Origin: Rhodobiaceae bacterium
GTDB lineage: Bacteria > Pseudomonadota > Alphaproteobacteria > Parvibaculales > Parvibaculaceae
Assembly: GCA_021404525.1 (NCBI GenBank)
Contig: JAAWWE010000003.1
Span: 62,001-126,000 of the forward strand
Reading direction: 5' to 3'
DNA length: 64,000 nucleotides
Positions 9,179 through 16,894 of the stretch are shown here, one piece after another. The translations under genes and the position numbers were made by a program. Position 1 is the first letter of the stretch, and every line of letters begins with the position of its first letter. The notes under the pieces are model-generated. The model ran no database searches and had not been told where the DNA came from. It was given only the letters and a program-made list of their open reading frames with translations.

Positions 9179-9206
9179 GCCGATTGGAAAAGGGAAGGAA
9201 CAGGCC

Positions 9207-9590
9207 ATGGCGTATGATGCTGATGACGTGACGTTTAAAAAGGGTGTTGCGATAGTTGAGAAGCTCGGTTTGCTGGCGAAGGCAAATCCTGCTTTGGGCG
9301 ATGATCTTCGTGCGCACACAATAACCGCACTGTTTGGCACGATTTGGACGCGGGAAGGGCTTGAGTTGCAAGAGCGCAGCCTCATCACGCTCGCCTCTCT
9401 CATTAGTCTTAATCGGGAACATGAGCTACGGCTTCATTTTCGCGGGGCGCGCAATCTCGGTATTTCAAAAGAGAAGATCGAAGAGGTCATTCTTCATCTT
9501 GCGCATTATAGCGGTTGGCCGACGGCGATTACGGCGAACACTGTGCTCACGGAAGTATGGGACGAGATGGACCAGGAAGAGGAGGGCTGA
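9207..9590 (+). CDS. Carboxymuconolactone decarboxylase (CMD) family protein
   Basis: A 127-residue all-helical protein of the CMD/AhpD-like fold. It shows the gamma-CMD-like order TALFGTIWTREGLELQERSL, LITLASLISLNREHELRLHF, then LGISKEKIEEVILHLAHYSGWP. No CxxC thiol pair is present, so it is not an AhpD-type peroxidase. The family acts on lactone or keto-acid intermediates of aromatic degradation, although many members have unknown roles. It is fourth in the operon, 28 bp after the GST gene and 3 bp before the dioxygenase-like gene. Confidence 0.85.
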   Translation: MAYDADDVTFKKGVAIVEKLGLLAKANPALGDDLRAHTITALFGTIWTREGLELQERSLITLASLISLNREHELRLHFRGARNLGISKEKIEEVILHLAHYSGWPTAITANTVLTEVWDEMDQEEEG

Positions 9591-9593
9591 GCG

Positions 9594-10661
9594 ATGGCTG
9601 ACCCAATTTGCAAAGTTGCTGACATTGTTTTTGTTCGATTTGAACTCACCGATCTAGAGGCGCAGAAGGAATATTTGCAGCATTTCGGCATGCACTTGGT
9701 CGCTGAGGTGGATGATGCAATCCATTTTAAGGGAACAGGTGCCGACCCCTTCATTTATGCAGCGACGAAGGGACAGCAGAACCGATTTGTCTCGGCGGGC
9801 TATCGTGTGGACGCTCGTGCGGATCTGGAGAGGCTTGCGGAGCAGTTTAATGTCGACATTGTCCCAAGCACGGAACCTGGGGGTGGCGAAAAGGTTGTCT
9901 TGAGTGACCCGGATGGTTTGGGTGTTGAGGTGTTTTTCGGGATGGCGCGTACTGCCGCACCGAAGCAGGATGCTCCAGCTCTCAATTCCGGATTTGATAA
10001 GCCACGCCAAAACCGTCTGCAGCGGTTTGGGAAAGCAGCTGATGAATGGCAGGCCCATGATGGGAAGCTCGTCTATGAGCTGACGTCAAAGGTTATGCGC
10101 CTTGGTCACACGGCCATCAATGTGGCTGACCCCAAAAAATCCATGGATTGGTATGCGAACACTCTGGGATTTCTCATCTCAGACAATATCGTACTACCCG
10201 ATGGCATGGTGATGGGGGGCTTTATGCGGTGCGATTTGGGCGACACGCCCGCTGATCACCACACGATTAACATCACAGCCTTACCACCTGAAAAGTTGGA
10301 GGCTCATGGCTCCTTTGGTCATGCTGGGTTCGAGCTCACTGAGTCAGTTGATGACCTGATGGCAGGACACTTCCACATGAAGACCGTCGGAAAATATGCC
10401 CATGAATGGGGTATCGGGCGGCATCTCTTAGGCAGTCAGATGTATGACTATTGGCGGGACCCGGCTGGATTTATCCTGGAACATTGGACAGATGGTGACC
10501 TGCTGGATGCCTCTGTCCCGGCGGTCGATGCGTCTGCGCGTGACGTCATTCTTGCGCAGTATGGACCCGTTGTTCCTTCGAGTTTCAATCTGACAATGCC
10601 ACATGAGAAAGCCGAAGAGGTTCGCGAGACTGAGCCCAGCATGTCGACGCTCTTTCTATAA
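9594..10661 (+). CDS. Two-domain extradiol-dioxygenase-like VOC protein
   Basis: 355 residues with two vicinal-oxygen-chelate halves, like BphC-type (type I) extradiol dioxygenases. The C-terminal half keeps all three expected metal ligands: His in LGHTAINV near residue 171, His in FGHAGFEL near 242, and Glu in GFILEHWTDGD near 296. Such enzymes cleave catechols next to the hydroxyls with Fe(II). As the last gene of the operon started by a flavin hydroxylase, ring cleavage of the hydroxylated product is the natural inference. The N-terminal half appears structural. The actual catechol is unknown. Confidence 0.85.
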   Translation: MADPICKVADIVFVRFELTDLEAQKEYLQHFGMHLVAEVDDAIHFKGTGADPFIYAATKGQQNRFVSAGYRVDARADLERLAEQFNVDIVPSTEPGGGEKVVLSDPDGLGVEVFFGMARTAAPKQDAPALNSGFDKPRQNRLQRFGKAADEWQAHDGKLVYELTSKVMRLGHTAINVADPKKSMDWYANTLGFLISDNIVLPDGMVMGGFMRCDLGDTPADHHTINITALPPEKLEAHGSFGHAGFELTESVDDLMAGHFHMKTVGKYAHEWGIGRHLLGSQMYDYWRDPAGFILEHWTDGDLLDASVPAVDASARDVILAQYGPVVPSSFNLTMPHEKAEEVRETEPSMSTLFL

Positions 10662-10754
10662 GGCAAAGGTTGTTTAGGTCTGCGGCGTGGGCGGTCCTAG
10701 CGACCCGCCGAGCCACATTCATGCTGGGCCGAACACTGTGTTTGTTCGGGAAGC

Positions 10755-11405
10755 TTACTGTGGCATTCCAAGCTTCTTTGACCGCCTCTCCAGCGCGGCT
10801 GTGAACTCTTTCCTCGCTGATGCTGTGAGGCAGGGAAGAAGTACGGTGAAATGCTGTTCGATGCCTCGTTCCTGGTCCTCCCAATCGATGACGTCCAGCT
10901 CTTCGGTTTCTCGCAGGTAATCCATCCAATAGCGGCTCACGATCCATAGTGACCGGGTCAGCTTTTCTATGTTGATCTCATAGTCGCGACGAAACATGCC
11001 TTCCTTTTCGATGCGATAAACCAATTGTCTAAGCTCGTCGAAATCAGCGCTCAGTTCCGTGTCCTGTATCTGAACACCTATCGCTTCTTTAACCTGTCCA
11101 CGGTCGCGAAGGGCGAAGCGGTGGTTCCAGGTCATATCCATCGCAAACAAGAGGTGCTCTACATAGTCGTCGGCAATGTCGCCTGGGCGTTTTGTGGCGC
11201 GACGGTTTTGTGAATGCTGCCTTGCATCTGAAATCAGGCGCAAGGCCAGGTCGCTCTTGGTTGGGAAATGATACGTCAAATTTCCCTGCGAAATACCGAC
11301 GACTGCCGCAATCTCCGTCAACGTAGTGGCTGCATACCCTTTATCATTAAAAAGGGTGCGACCCGCCTGCAGGATCCTGTCAGCTGTTGTCGTGCGGGAC
11401 TTCAT
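10755..11405 (-). CDS. TetR/AcrR family transcriptional regulator
   Basis: 216 residues from ATG 11405. A TTG four codons upstream is the longer option, but GGATAG sits correctly for the ATG. The helix-turn-helix is TLTEIAAVVGISQGNLTYHF with the following PTKSDLALRL. The gene diverges from the GMC oxidoreductase gene, with two palindromes between them, so it probably controls the 11520-14543 operon and itself. The C-terminal ligand domain has several Trp and Arg residues but gives no clue to the ligand. Confidence 0.9.
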   Translation of the reverse strand: MKSRTTTADRILQAGRTLFNDKGYAATTLTEIAAVVGISQGNLTYHFPTKSDLALRLISDARQHSQNRRATKRPGDIADDYVEHLLFAMDMTWNHRFALRDRGQVKEAIGVQIQDTELSADFDELRQLVYRIEKEGMFRRDYEINIEKLTRSLWIVSRYWMDYLRETEELDVIDWEDQERGIEQHFTVLLPCLTASARKEFTAALERRSKKLGMPQ

Positions 11406-11442
11406 AGATCTATCCAAAAATAAGCTGGTTTACATCAATACT

Positions 11443-11486
11443 TGACAATTAGGTTCTACTACCTAAATTTAGGTTATGAAACCTAA
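11443..11486 (+). promoter_or_regulatory. Promoter with tandem palindromic operators
   Basis: A consensus -35 box TTGACA is at 11443-11448. Two abutting palindromes follow: TTAGGT-N6-ACCTAA (11449-11466) and the perfect TTAGGTT-ATGA-AACCTAA (11469-11486). Their junction is itself symmetric (ACCTAAATTTAGGT). They cover the expected -10 region of the promoter facing the GMC oxidoreductase gene. The divergent TetR protein is the obvious candidate to bind here as two dimers and block transcription. Confidence 0.65.
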
Positions 11487-11519
11487 TTATGCGTTTGATA
11501 TGGCGAACGAGGTGCAGAC

Positions 11520-12992
11520 ATGGGTACGACATCAAAGCGAATTTTGATTGTAGGTGGGGGGACGTCTGGTTCGGTGCTGGCAGCGCGCCTGAGTGAGGCC
11601 CCCGACCTACACGTTACGCTTCTTGAGTGTGGGCCTGATGATGACACTTACGGCGCCGATGTTCTTGAACCGTCGCAGGCAGCAAATGCCTGGTCGGGAG
11701 ATGCTCCTATTGCTGTCAATGTGATGGCAACTGAAACGGGCGCAATCCCCATGCTGCAGGGCCGTCTGATGGGCGGAACATCAGCGGTAAACGGTCTTGC
11801 CACGCTTCGAGGGCTACCTGCTGACTATGATGGTTGGGCGGCGGCTGGTCTTGAAGGATGGGGCTGGAGTGACGTTGTCGACACATTCATAGCGGCTGAA
11901 AATGACATGGATTTTGGTCGGACGCCTATTCATGGGGACAGCGGACCTATGTCTGTGCGCAGATGGCGTGATGAGGAAATGAGCCATGCGCAGCGCTCTT
12001 TTTATGAAGCCATGCTTGAGCGGGGCGAGCCTAAAGTAACCGATATTAATGACCCGACACAGCTGCCAGGCATGGGCGTCTTTCCAGTGACGATTGACCG
12101 GACCGGAAAAAGAATGACGACAAGCCGTGGCTATCTCACTGCTGAGGTGCGGGCCCGCGACAACCTTACCATTCGAGTGAACGCAGACGTGGCGAAGGTG
12201 GCTGTTGAAGACGGACGTGTTCAGGGAGTTGTCCTTATAAATGGCGAGCACGTGCCTGGAGATGAAGTAGTGTTGGCAGCGGGTGCTATTTCCTCTCCGA
12301 CGCTTCTGATGCGCTCGGGAGTTGGACCTGGTGACCATCTGAGAGACTATGGTGTAAATGTTCTTGCCGACCTGCCTGTCGGTTCAACCATGAGCGATCA
12401 TCTGGGTCCTGGAATTCCCTATCATCATGATGGCCCAAGAGGAGGTGTTGGAGGACCCGCGCAGGTATTGTTTGTTGGCGCATCCAACGGTGTTGACGTT
12501 GACTATCATGCGTTTCCTGTTGCACCTGCTCCAACAGAAGAGTCCACGGAGTTCATGATGGCGGCTTTCCTCCTGCGTTCTAGTGGGAGGGGTAGCGTGC
12601 GACTTGGTGAGACACTTGATGCAGAGCCCATTATCACAGCGCCACCTCTTCCAGAAGATGGCATTGACCGACTTCGGCATGCTTTTGAGCGGATCGCCGC
12701 ATGGGAGCGTTCGGACGCTGCGCGCGCTCTTGGCTGTGAACCTGCTGAACCGCATGACTTGTTGGCGCCAGATGCAGTGAGCAAAGCTCTTGAGCGGTTG
12801 ACCATCAGTTACTACCACATGACGAGCACCTGCCCGATGGGGTCTGTGCTTGATGCCGACTGCCGTGTTCTGGGCATAGAAGGTCTGCGGGTAGCTGACG
12901 CATCTGTTATGCCAACGATCCCCCGGGGTAACACCTATCTTGGCTGCGTGATGATTGCGGAGCGGGTCGCCCGGAAAATGATGGCGGCGTAG
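11520..12992 (+). CDS. GMC-family FAD-dependent oxidoreductase
   Basis: 490 residues. The N-terminal FAD-binding motif is IVGGGTSGSVLAARLSE. The substrate-side GMC motif is LQGRLMGGTSAVNGLATLRG (about 79-98). Near the C-terminus lie the active-site His region YYHMTSTCPMG and the second FAD region with RGNTYLGCVMIAERVA. Relatives are choline or alcohol dehydrogenases that oxidise a primary alcohol to an aldehyde, usually with a quinone or O2 acceptor. It leads an operon with a kappa-GST-type isomerase and an SDR, so it probably oxidises an alcohol intermediate. The specificity is not readable. Confidence 0.85.
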   Translation: MGTTSKRILIVGGGTSGSVLAARLSEAPDLHVTLLECGPDDDTYGADVLEPSQAANAWSGDAPIAVNVMATETGAIPMLQGRLMGGTSAVNGLATLRGLPADYDGWAAAGLEGWGWSDVVDTFIAAENDMDFGRTPIHGDSGPMSVRRWRDEEMSHAQRSFYEAMLERGEPKVTDINDPTQLPGMGVFPVTIDRTGKRMTTSRGYLTAEVRARDNLTIRVNADVAKVAVEDGRVQGVVLINGEHVPGDEVVLAAGAISSPTLLMRSGVGPGDHLRDYGVNVLADLPVGSTMSDHLGPGIPYHHDGPRGGVGGPAQVLFVGASNGVDVDYHAFPVAPAPTEESTEFMMAAFLLRSSGRGSVRLGETLDAEPIITAPPLPEDGIDRLRHAFERIAAWERSDAARALGCEPAEPHDLLAPDAVSKALERLTISYYHMTSTCPMGSVLDADCRVLGIEGLRVADASVMPTIPRGNTYLGCVMIAERVARKMMAA

Positions 12993-13057
12993 CCCGGCCT
13001 TGTTGCGGCTGAAGAGCATTCCCGTCGCGCGCCACCTTTACTCTGGAGAATTGAAAT

Positions 13058-13705
13058 ATGCCTACAAATGTCGATGTCTTTTGGTCGTTCAGAAGCCCCT
13101 ATTCTTATCTTGTGACCCCTGACCTGCTGCGTCTGCGTTCGGACTTTGATGTCACGGTGACGCTGCGGCCCGTTCTGCCAATTGCCCTGCGTGCCAAAGC
13201 GACCGTTTTTGATGCGTCAGACAAAAAACGCCCTCGGTACATATTCATGGACTCTATGCGGCGGGCGGAATTTCTAGGGCTCCCCTTTGTATGGCCGAAT
13301 CCTGATCCCATTGTTCAGGACCGCGAAACTTTTGAGGTGTCGCCGGATCAACCGTTGATCTGGCGTCTAACCTCTTTGGGCATTGAAGCGGAGCGTCGCG
13401 GCAAGGGGATTGATTTCGTTCATGCAGCTGCCGCCGTCATTTGGAATGGCACGATCGGTTGGGATCAGGGCGACCACCTGGCAAAGGCTGCAAAGAATTG
13501 CGGTCTGGATCTGGCCGAGATGGAAGCCGAAATCGACCTCGATAAGGCAAAAACCATAGTTGAAGAAAATCATCAGGCGTTGGAAGACGCCGGTCATTGG
13601 GGCGTGCCCACAATGGTTTTCGAAGGAGAGCCCTTTTTTGGCCAAGACCGGATCGAAACCCTTCGCTGGCGGCTAGAGAAAAGCGGGCTGGCAACCAAAG
13701 GATGA
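13058..13705 (+). CDS. 2-hydroxychromene-2-carboxylate isomerase-like (DsbA/kappa-GST fold) protein
   Basis: 215 residues. The thioredoxin-fold start FWSFRSPYSYLVTPDL has Ser where DsbA has its CxxC. This is typical of HCCA isomerases and kappa GSTs, which use glutathione as cofactor in naphthalene-type degradation. A helical insertion (FMDSMRRAEFLGLPFVWPN) and the cis-Pro region GVPTMVFEGEPFFGQDRIET are present. It sits between the GMC oxidoreductase and SDR genes and is a third glutathione-linked protein of the region. Isomerase activity is inferred from family membership. Confidence 0.8.
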   Translation: MPTNVDVFWSFRSPYSYLVTPDLLRLRSDFDVTVTLRPVLPIALRAKATVFDASDKKRPRYIFMDSMRRAEFLGLPFVWPNPDPIVQDRETFEVSPDQPLIWRLTSLGIEAERRGKGIDFVHAAAAVIWNGTIGWDQGDHLAKAAKNCGLDLAEMEAEIDLDKAKTIVEENHQALEDAGHWGVPTMVFEGEPFFGQDRIETLRWRLEKSGLATKG

Positions 13706-13748
13706 GGCTTGGAGTTCATTTCTGAGCAGGGATTAGAGGAGAGGAAAA

Positions 13749-14543
13749 ATGGATCTACAGATCAAAGGAAAAAAGGCGATCATGGCAGGCGGCAGCGCTG
13801 GCATGGGGCGCGCGACCGCAGAGCGATTGGCCGAAGCAGGTGTTGAGCTTTACATCACAGCCCGTCGCGAGGAGCGACTAAAGAACGCCGCTCAAGAAAT
13901 TTCCGAGAAATACGGCGCTAACGTCACACCTGTCGTTGCAGATTCCTCAACAGAAGAGGGACGGCAAGCTCTCTTTAAGGCCTGTCCCGACCCGGATATC
14001 CTGGCAATCACGATCAAGCCACCTGCTCCTAATGGAGATTTTTTGAAGGTCACGCCTGACATGTGGCGTAACTCAATTGAAACGACATTGATCGGCCCCA
14101 TCGAGATCATGCGCCACTACATTCCAGGCATGAAGGAACGCAAGTGGGGGCGTATCGTGAATATTGCGACCTTCTCGGCCAAGAACCCTATGATCTGGCG
14201 CTTGATGTCGGGACCGGCGCGTTCTGCGTTGCTCAATTACACCGCGAGTGTTTCCAGAGAAATTGCTCAGCACGGGGTGACCCTAAACAATGTTCTTCCG
14301 GGCATGTTTCAAACGGAGGGCGCTTCTGAAATTATGAAGGATTATGCAGAGGCATTCGGTCTGGAACCTGACCCTGAAGTCGTACGGCCTCACTTCCTCG
14401 CAAACAATCATATTCCGGCTGGCTTTATCGGTGATGCAGATGACCTTGCGCCGATGGCTGCTTTCTTGTGCAGTCCGCTAGCCCGTTTCATTGTTGGGCA
14501 GAACATTGTGATCGACGGTGGTCAGCACGCCTCTATCTTCTAG
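13749..14543 (+). CDS. SDR-fold oxidoreductase with degenerate active site
   Basis: 264 residues with a Rossmann start AGGSAGMGRATAERLAEAG and an NIAT strand end. The usual YxxxK site is replaced by SGPAR (in MSGPARSALLNY), so both catalytic Tyr and Lys are missing, and the usual Ser of the triad is not evident either. It ends VIDGGQHASIF, like 3-oxoacyl-ACP reductases. Atypical SDRs of this sort exist and may bind NAD(P) without classical catalysis or use other residues. Third in the GMC operon, preceded by a GAGGAG ribosome binding site. Confidence 0.8.
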   Translation: MDLQIKGKKAIMAGGSAGMGRATAERLAEAGVELYITARREERLKNAAQEISEKYGANVTPVVADSSTEEGRQALFKACPDPDILAITIKPPAPNGDFLKVTPDMWRNSIETTLIGPIEIMRHYIPGMKERKWGRIVNIATFSAKNPMIWRLMSGPARSALLNYTASVSREIAQHGVTLNNVLPGMFQTEGASEIMKDYAEAFGLEPDPEVVRPHFLANNHIPAGFIGDADDLAPMAAFLCSPLARFIVGQNIVIDGGQHASIF

Positions 14544-14573
14544 TGGTCGGCGCGTGTTGCCAATCGCACAAAG

Positions 14574-14629
14574 AGTCTGCGAGGCGACATGGCTTAGTCC
14601 ATGGGCTTCGCGGGTTCCTAAAGCAGACT
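14574..14629. other. Nested inverted repeat between convergent genes
   Basis: AGTCTGC (14574-14580) pairs with GCAGACT (14623-14629). Inside lies CATGG-CTTAGT-CCATG (14588-14603), with further GCGA/TCGC complementarity. No T run follows, so it is not a standard terminator. It could be a bidirectional RNA end or chance. Confidence 0.3.
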
Positions 14630-14668
14630 GCCCAGGTTGATTGATCCTAAGAGGTTTGAGGTGCGGCC

Positions 14669-15631
14669 CTAACCTTTATTCCTTCCTGCAAGCTGATCAC
14701 GTTGCTCCGCGATGAAGGCACGTAGCTCTGGGGCAAGTGGTTCGTCTTCTTCCATGGCGTCCATCAGGAGAAGCGGGTCTGCGATTTCTACCAGACGACC
14801 GCGGCGATATATGATCCCCTCTTGCTCCATTTCTTTCATCAGGCGGTTCACCTTTTGACGTGAGCAACCCAGCATGGCTGCAAACTCGTCCTGGGTGACA
14901 TCCATGGGAACCGTCTCCGTGCTCATTTCATCGGTCGTAATCGTGTGGAAGGAAGTCTGGGCGTGGTAGAAGATGTAAAGGGCGAGCTGGCATCTTAGAG
15001 AAAACACCGTCTTCATTTGAACGGCGATCATCTCATGGCGAAGCTGGTTGCAGACCAGGTTCATCATTTGGATTAGAAGGTTTGAATCCTTGTTCACAAC
15101 CTCCAGGAAGGTTGACCGGGGAATGAGGACGGCGACACATTCTTCACGGGCGGTGAGCCCGTAGGGCACTTCCAAGCCGTCCCAGACCGCGTGAATTTTA
15201 AGTGGCCAGTGCGTTCGTAAGACCGCAGTCATCATGTGTTTGCCGTTCGGCCATGTGCGGTCATTGGTAACGGATCCGGTTGCAAGCACAATGACTGCGT
15301 CTACATTTTGGCCTGCGGGAATAAGCGCCTCGCCTTTGTCATAACGCCAAAGTTCTGCTGCGTTTTGCAGGACATTCATTGCCTCGGCGGGCCAGGACGA
15401 GAAGAATAAAACCTGCGCCAGCGTCGACGCGATGATATTCGATTGGCCTGAAAGGCGTGTTCCCAACCTGCTTCTCCCCCCAAAAGCCGCCGCTTGTCTG
15501 TTTCCCGACCCTATGCCTGGCGATTTTCTGTTGTGGACGGGTGCAAATCTACCAGAGATTTCTTCAGTTTCCGGGCTTTTTTGAAGGCCAGCATTAACAC
15601 ACATCAAAAATCTGCGCGGTAGCGACCGCAT
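14669..15631 (-). CDS. Crp/Fnr family transcriptional regulator
   Basis: 320 residues. After a poorly conserved N-terminal extension of about 70 residues comes a cyclic-nucleotide-binding-like domain (about 75-190, with YDKGEALIPAG near its start and long connecting helix RHEMIAVQMKTVFSLRCQL). The Crp-type winged helix follows (DVTQDEFAAMLGCSRQKVNR, then EGIIYRRGRLVEI). No FNR-type N-terminal Cys cluster is present. ATG 15631 has AAGGTG six bases upstream, but that ribosome binding site lies inside a perfect palindrome, which suggests autoregulation. ATG 15604 is an alternative start. Confidence 0.85.
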   Translation of the reverse strand: MRSLPRRFLMCVNAGLQKSPETEEISGRFAPVHNRKSPGIGSGNRQAAAFGGRSRLGTRLSGQSNIIASTLAQVLFFSSWPAEAMNVLQNAAELWRYDKGEALIPAGQNVDAVIVLATGSVTNDRTWPNGKHMMTAVLRTHWPLKIHAVWDGLEVPYGLTAREECVAVLIPRSTFLEVVNKDSNLLIQMMNLVCNQLRHEMIAVQMKTVFSLRCQLALYIFYHAQTSFHTITTDEMSTETVPMDVTQDEFAAMLGCSRQKVNRLMKEMEQEGIIYRRGRLVEIADPLLLMDAMEEDEPLAPELRAFIAEQRDQLAGRNKG

Positions 15632-15632
15632 T

Positions 15633-15648
15633 TGTCACCTTGGTGACA
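15633..15648. promoter_or_regulatory. Perfect palindrome, candidate Crp/Fnr-family site
   Basis: TGTCACCTTGGTGACA is a perfect 16-base palindrome placed 1-16 bases upstream of the regulator's start codon and covering its AAGGTG ribosome binding site. It differs from the E. coli CRP consensus TGTGA-N6-TCACA but has the same size and symmetry. Binding here would shut off the regulator gene, and it could also affect the rightward genes at 15757 and 16156. Confidence 0.55.
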
Positions 15649-15756
15649 TCGCCCATTTTGGCTGTTTGCTAAATTGATTCTGCGGCTTGGCAGCAAGCTT
15701 CCCACTTTAGGCGCCTTGGTCTTCCGGTGGGGTGTGGGCCGCAAGAGGGGGTGACC

Positions 15757-15963
15757 ATGAATGATAGGGCAAACAGCAGCGACGTTGGATCTCCCCTGGG
15801 GTGGACAAAGCAAAGAGTCTGCTACGAGGTCGGATTCCGTGTCGCGCTGTTCTGTGTCCTTGGTGGTTTGTCCTCTGTGATCTTTTTCGCCTCCGGTGGT
15901 TTCGGGTGTGCTTTCGGGGGTTCTTTTGACATGACGGCAGTCCTTCTGTCGTCAGCTGGCTAG
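15757..15963 (+). CDS. Small hypothetical membrane protein
   Basis: 68 residues from ATG 15757, with a strong GAGGGGGTG ribosome binding site at correct spacing. A polar start (MNDRANSSDVG) is followed by one hydrophobic segment (VALFCVLGGLSSVIFFASGG), so it could be a single-pass membrane peptide. I recognise no family. It lies alone in the gap between the Crp/Fnr gene and the enoyl-CoA hydratase gene; the rest of that gap (15649-15756 and 15964-16155) shows no gene. A chance frame cannot be excluded. Confidence 0.35.
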   Translation: MNDRANSSDVGSPLGWTKQRVCYEVGFRVALFCVLGGLSSVIFFASGGFGCAFGGSFDMTAVLLSSAG

Positions 15964-16155
15964 ACAACCTTCTCTTTCTTTCTGCTTTTGATTTCTGTAA
16001 ATGCGGGTTTTTTGGACCCTCACGCAGAGATTTTGTCCTGGCTGTTGGTTTTTGGCGTTAGCGGTGTGCGCATTCTTTGATTGCCGTTCCGCGCGCCTTG
16101 GTGGAAGCTCTCGACTAACAAACTAACACCATGGATATGTGCAGGAGCGGCTTGG

Positions 16156-16878
16156 ATGATCAATTTGGAACGAGATGCAGACGTTTTCACCCTGACAATG
16201 GATGCCGGGGAAAACCGTTGGAATACAACCTTCGTTCGTGAAATCGCCCAGGCGCTCGACGAAGTTGAGGCGTCGGAGGGTGCCGCCGCACTGGTGACGC
16301 GGTCATCAAACGAGAAGTTCTTTTCAAATGGGCTTGATCTCGACTGGGTGCAGGCGCCAGATGAGCATCCTGGCGGGGGAGATCGACAGGTTTTTGGAGG
16401 TGAGTTTATGGCGCTGATGGGACGCATCATCACGCTCCCTGTTCCGACTGTTTGTGCCATCAATGGTCATGCCTTTGGTGCGGGCTTCATGGTGTCGCTC
16501 TGCCATGATGTTCGTGTGATGCGTGTGGACCGCGGATTTATCTGTGCCAATGAAGTGCAGTTGGGCATGAAAATCCCAGAGCCGGAACTGGCGCTCTTCC
16601 GGCATAAAGTTCCTGCAAATGCTTTCTTCGAAACCGTGCAGCTTGCGCGGCGTTGGGCAGGACCGCAGGCGCTTGAGGCGGGTATTGTGCAACATGTTGC
16701 AGCGCTCGATGAGCTGTTGCCCCTAGCGCAACAAAAGGCGCAGGAGTTAGCACCTTTGGGGGCAAACCGAGAGATTTATGGTGGTCAGAAAGAACGCCTG
16801 TTTGGTGAGAATGCCGCGCTCAACACCCCACATGGTGCCGCCTACATGCTCAAAAATTCAGGCAAGTTTTCACACTAG
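16156..16878 (+). CDS. Enoyl-CoA hydratase/isomerase family protein
   Basis: 240 residues from ATG 16156, preceded by AGGAG; the frame is open from 16081 but that part looks non-coding. Crotonase-fold features are MDAGENRWNTTF, the oxyanion-hole segments SSNEKFFSNGLDLDW and NGHAFGAGFMVSLCHD, and a C-terminal helix bundle. The catalytic position in ANEVQLGMKIPEPELALF carries Glu, as in isomerases and hydratases. The family handles CoA-thioester double bonds. It is short and stands alone between the regulator and the convergent amidohydrolase gene. Confidence 0.85.
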   Translation: MINLERDADVFTLTMDAGENRWNTTFVREIAQALDEVEASEGAAALVTRSSNEKFFSNGLDLDWVQAPDEHPGGGDRQVFGGEFMALMGRIITLPVPTVCAINGHAFGAGFMVSLCHDVRVMRVDRGFICANEVQLGMKIPEPELALFRHKVPANAFFETVQLARRWAGPQALEAGIVQHVAALDELLPLAQQKAQELAPLGANREIYGGQKERLFGENAALNTPHGAAYMLKNSGKFSH

Positions 16879-16894
16879 GTTTTTTGGAGATGCT

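Noticed and set aside
15707-15967. Minus-strand frame opposite the small membrane peptide
   Set aside because: Its composition is basic and random-looking, with no ribosome binding site; the plus frame has one.
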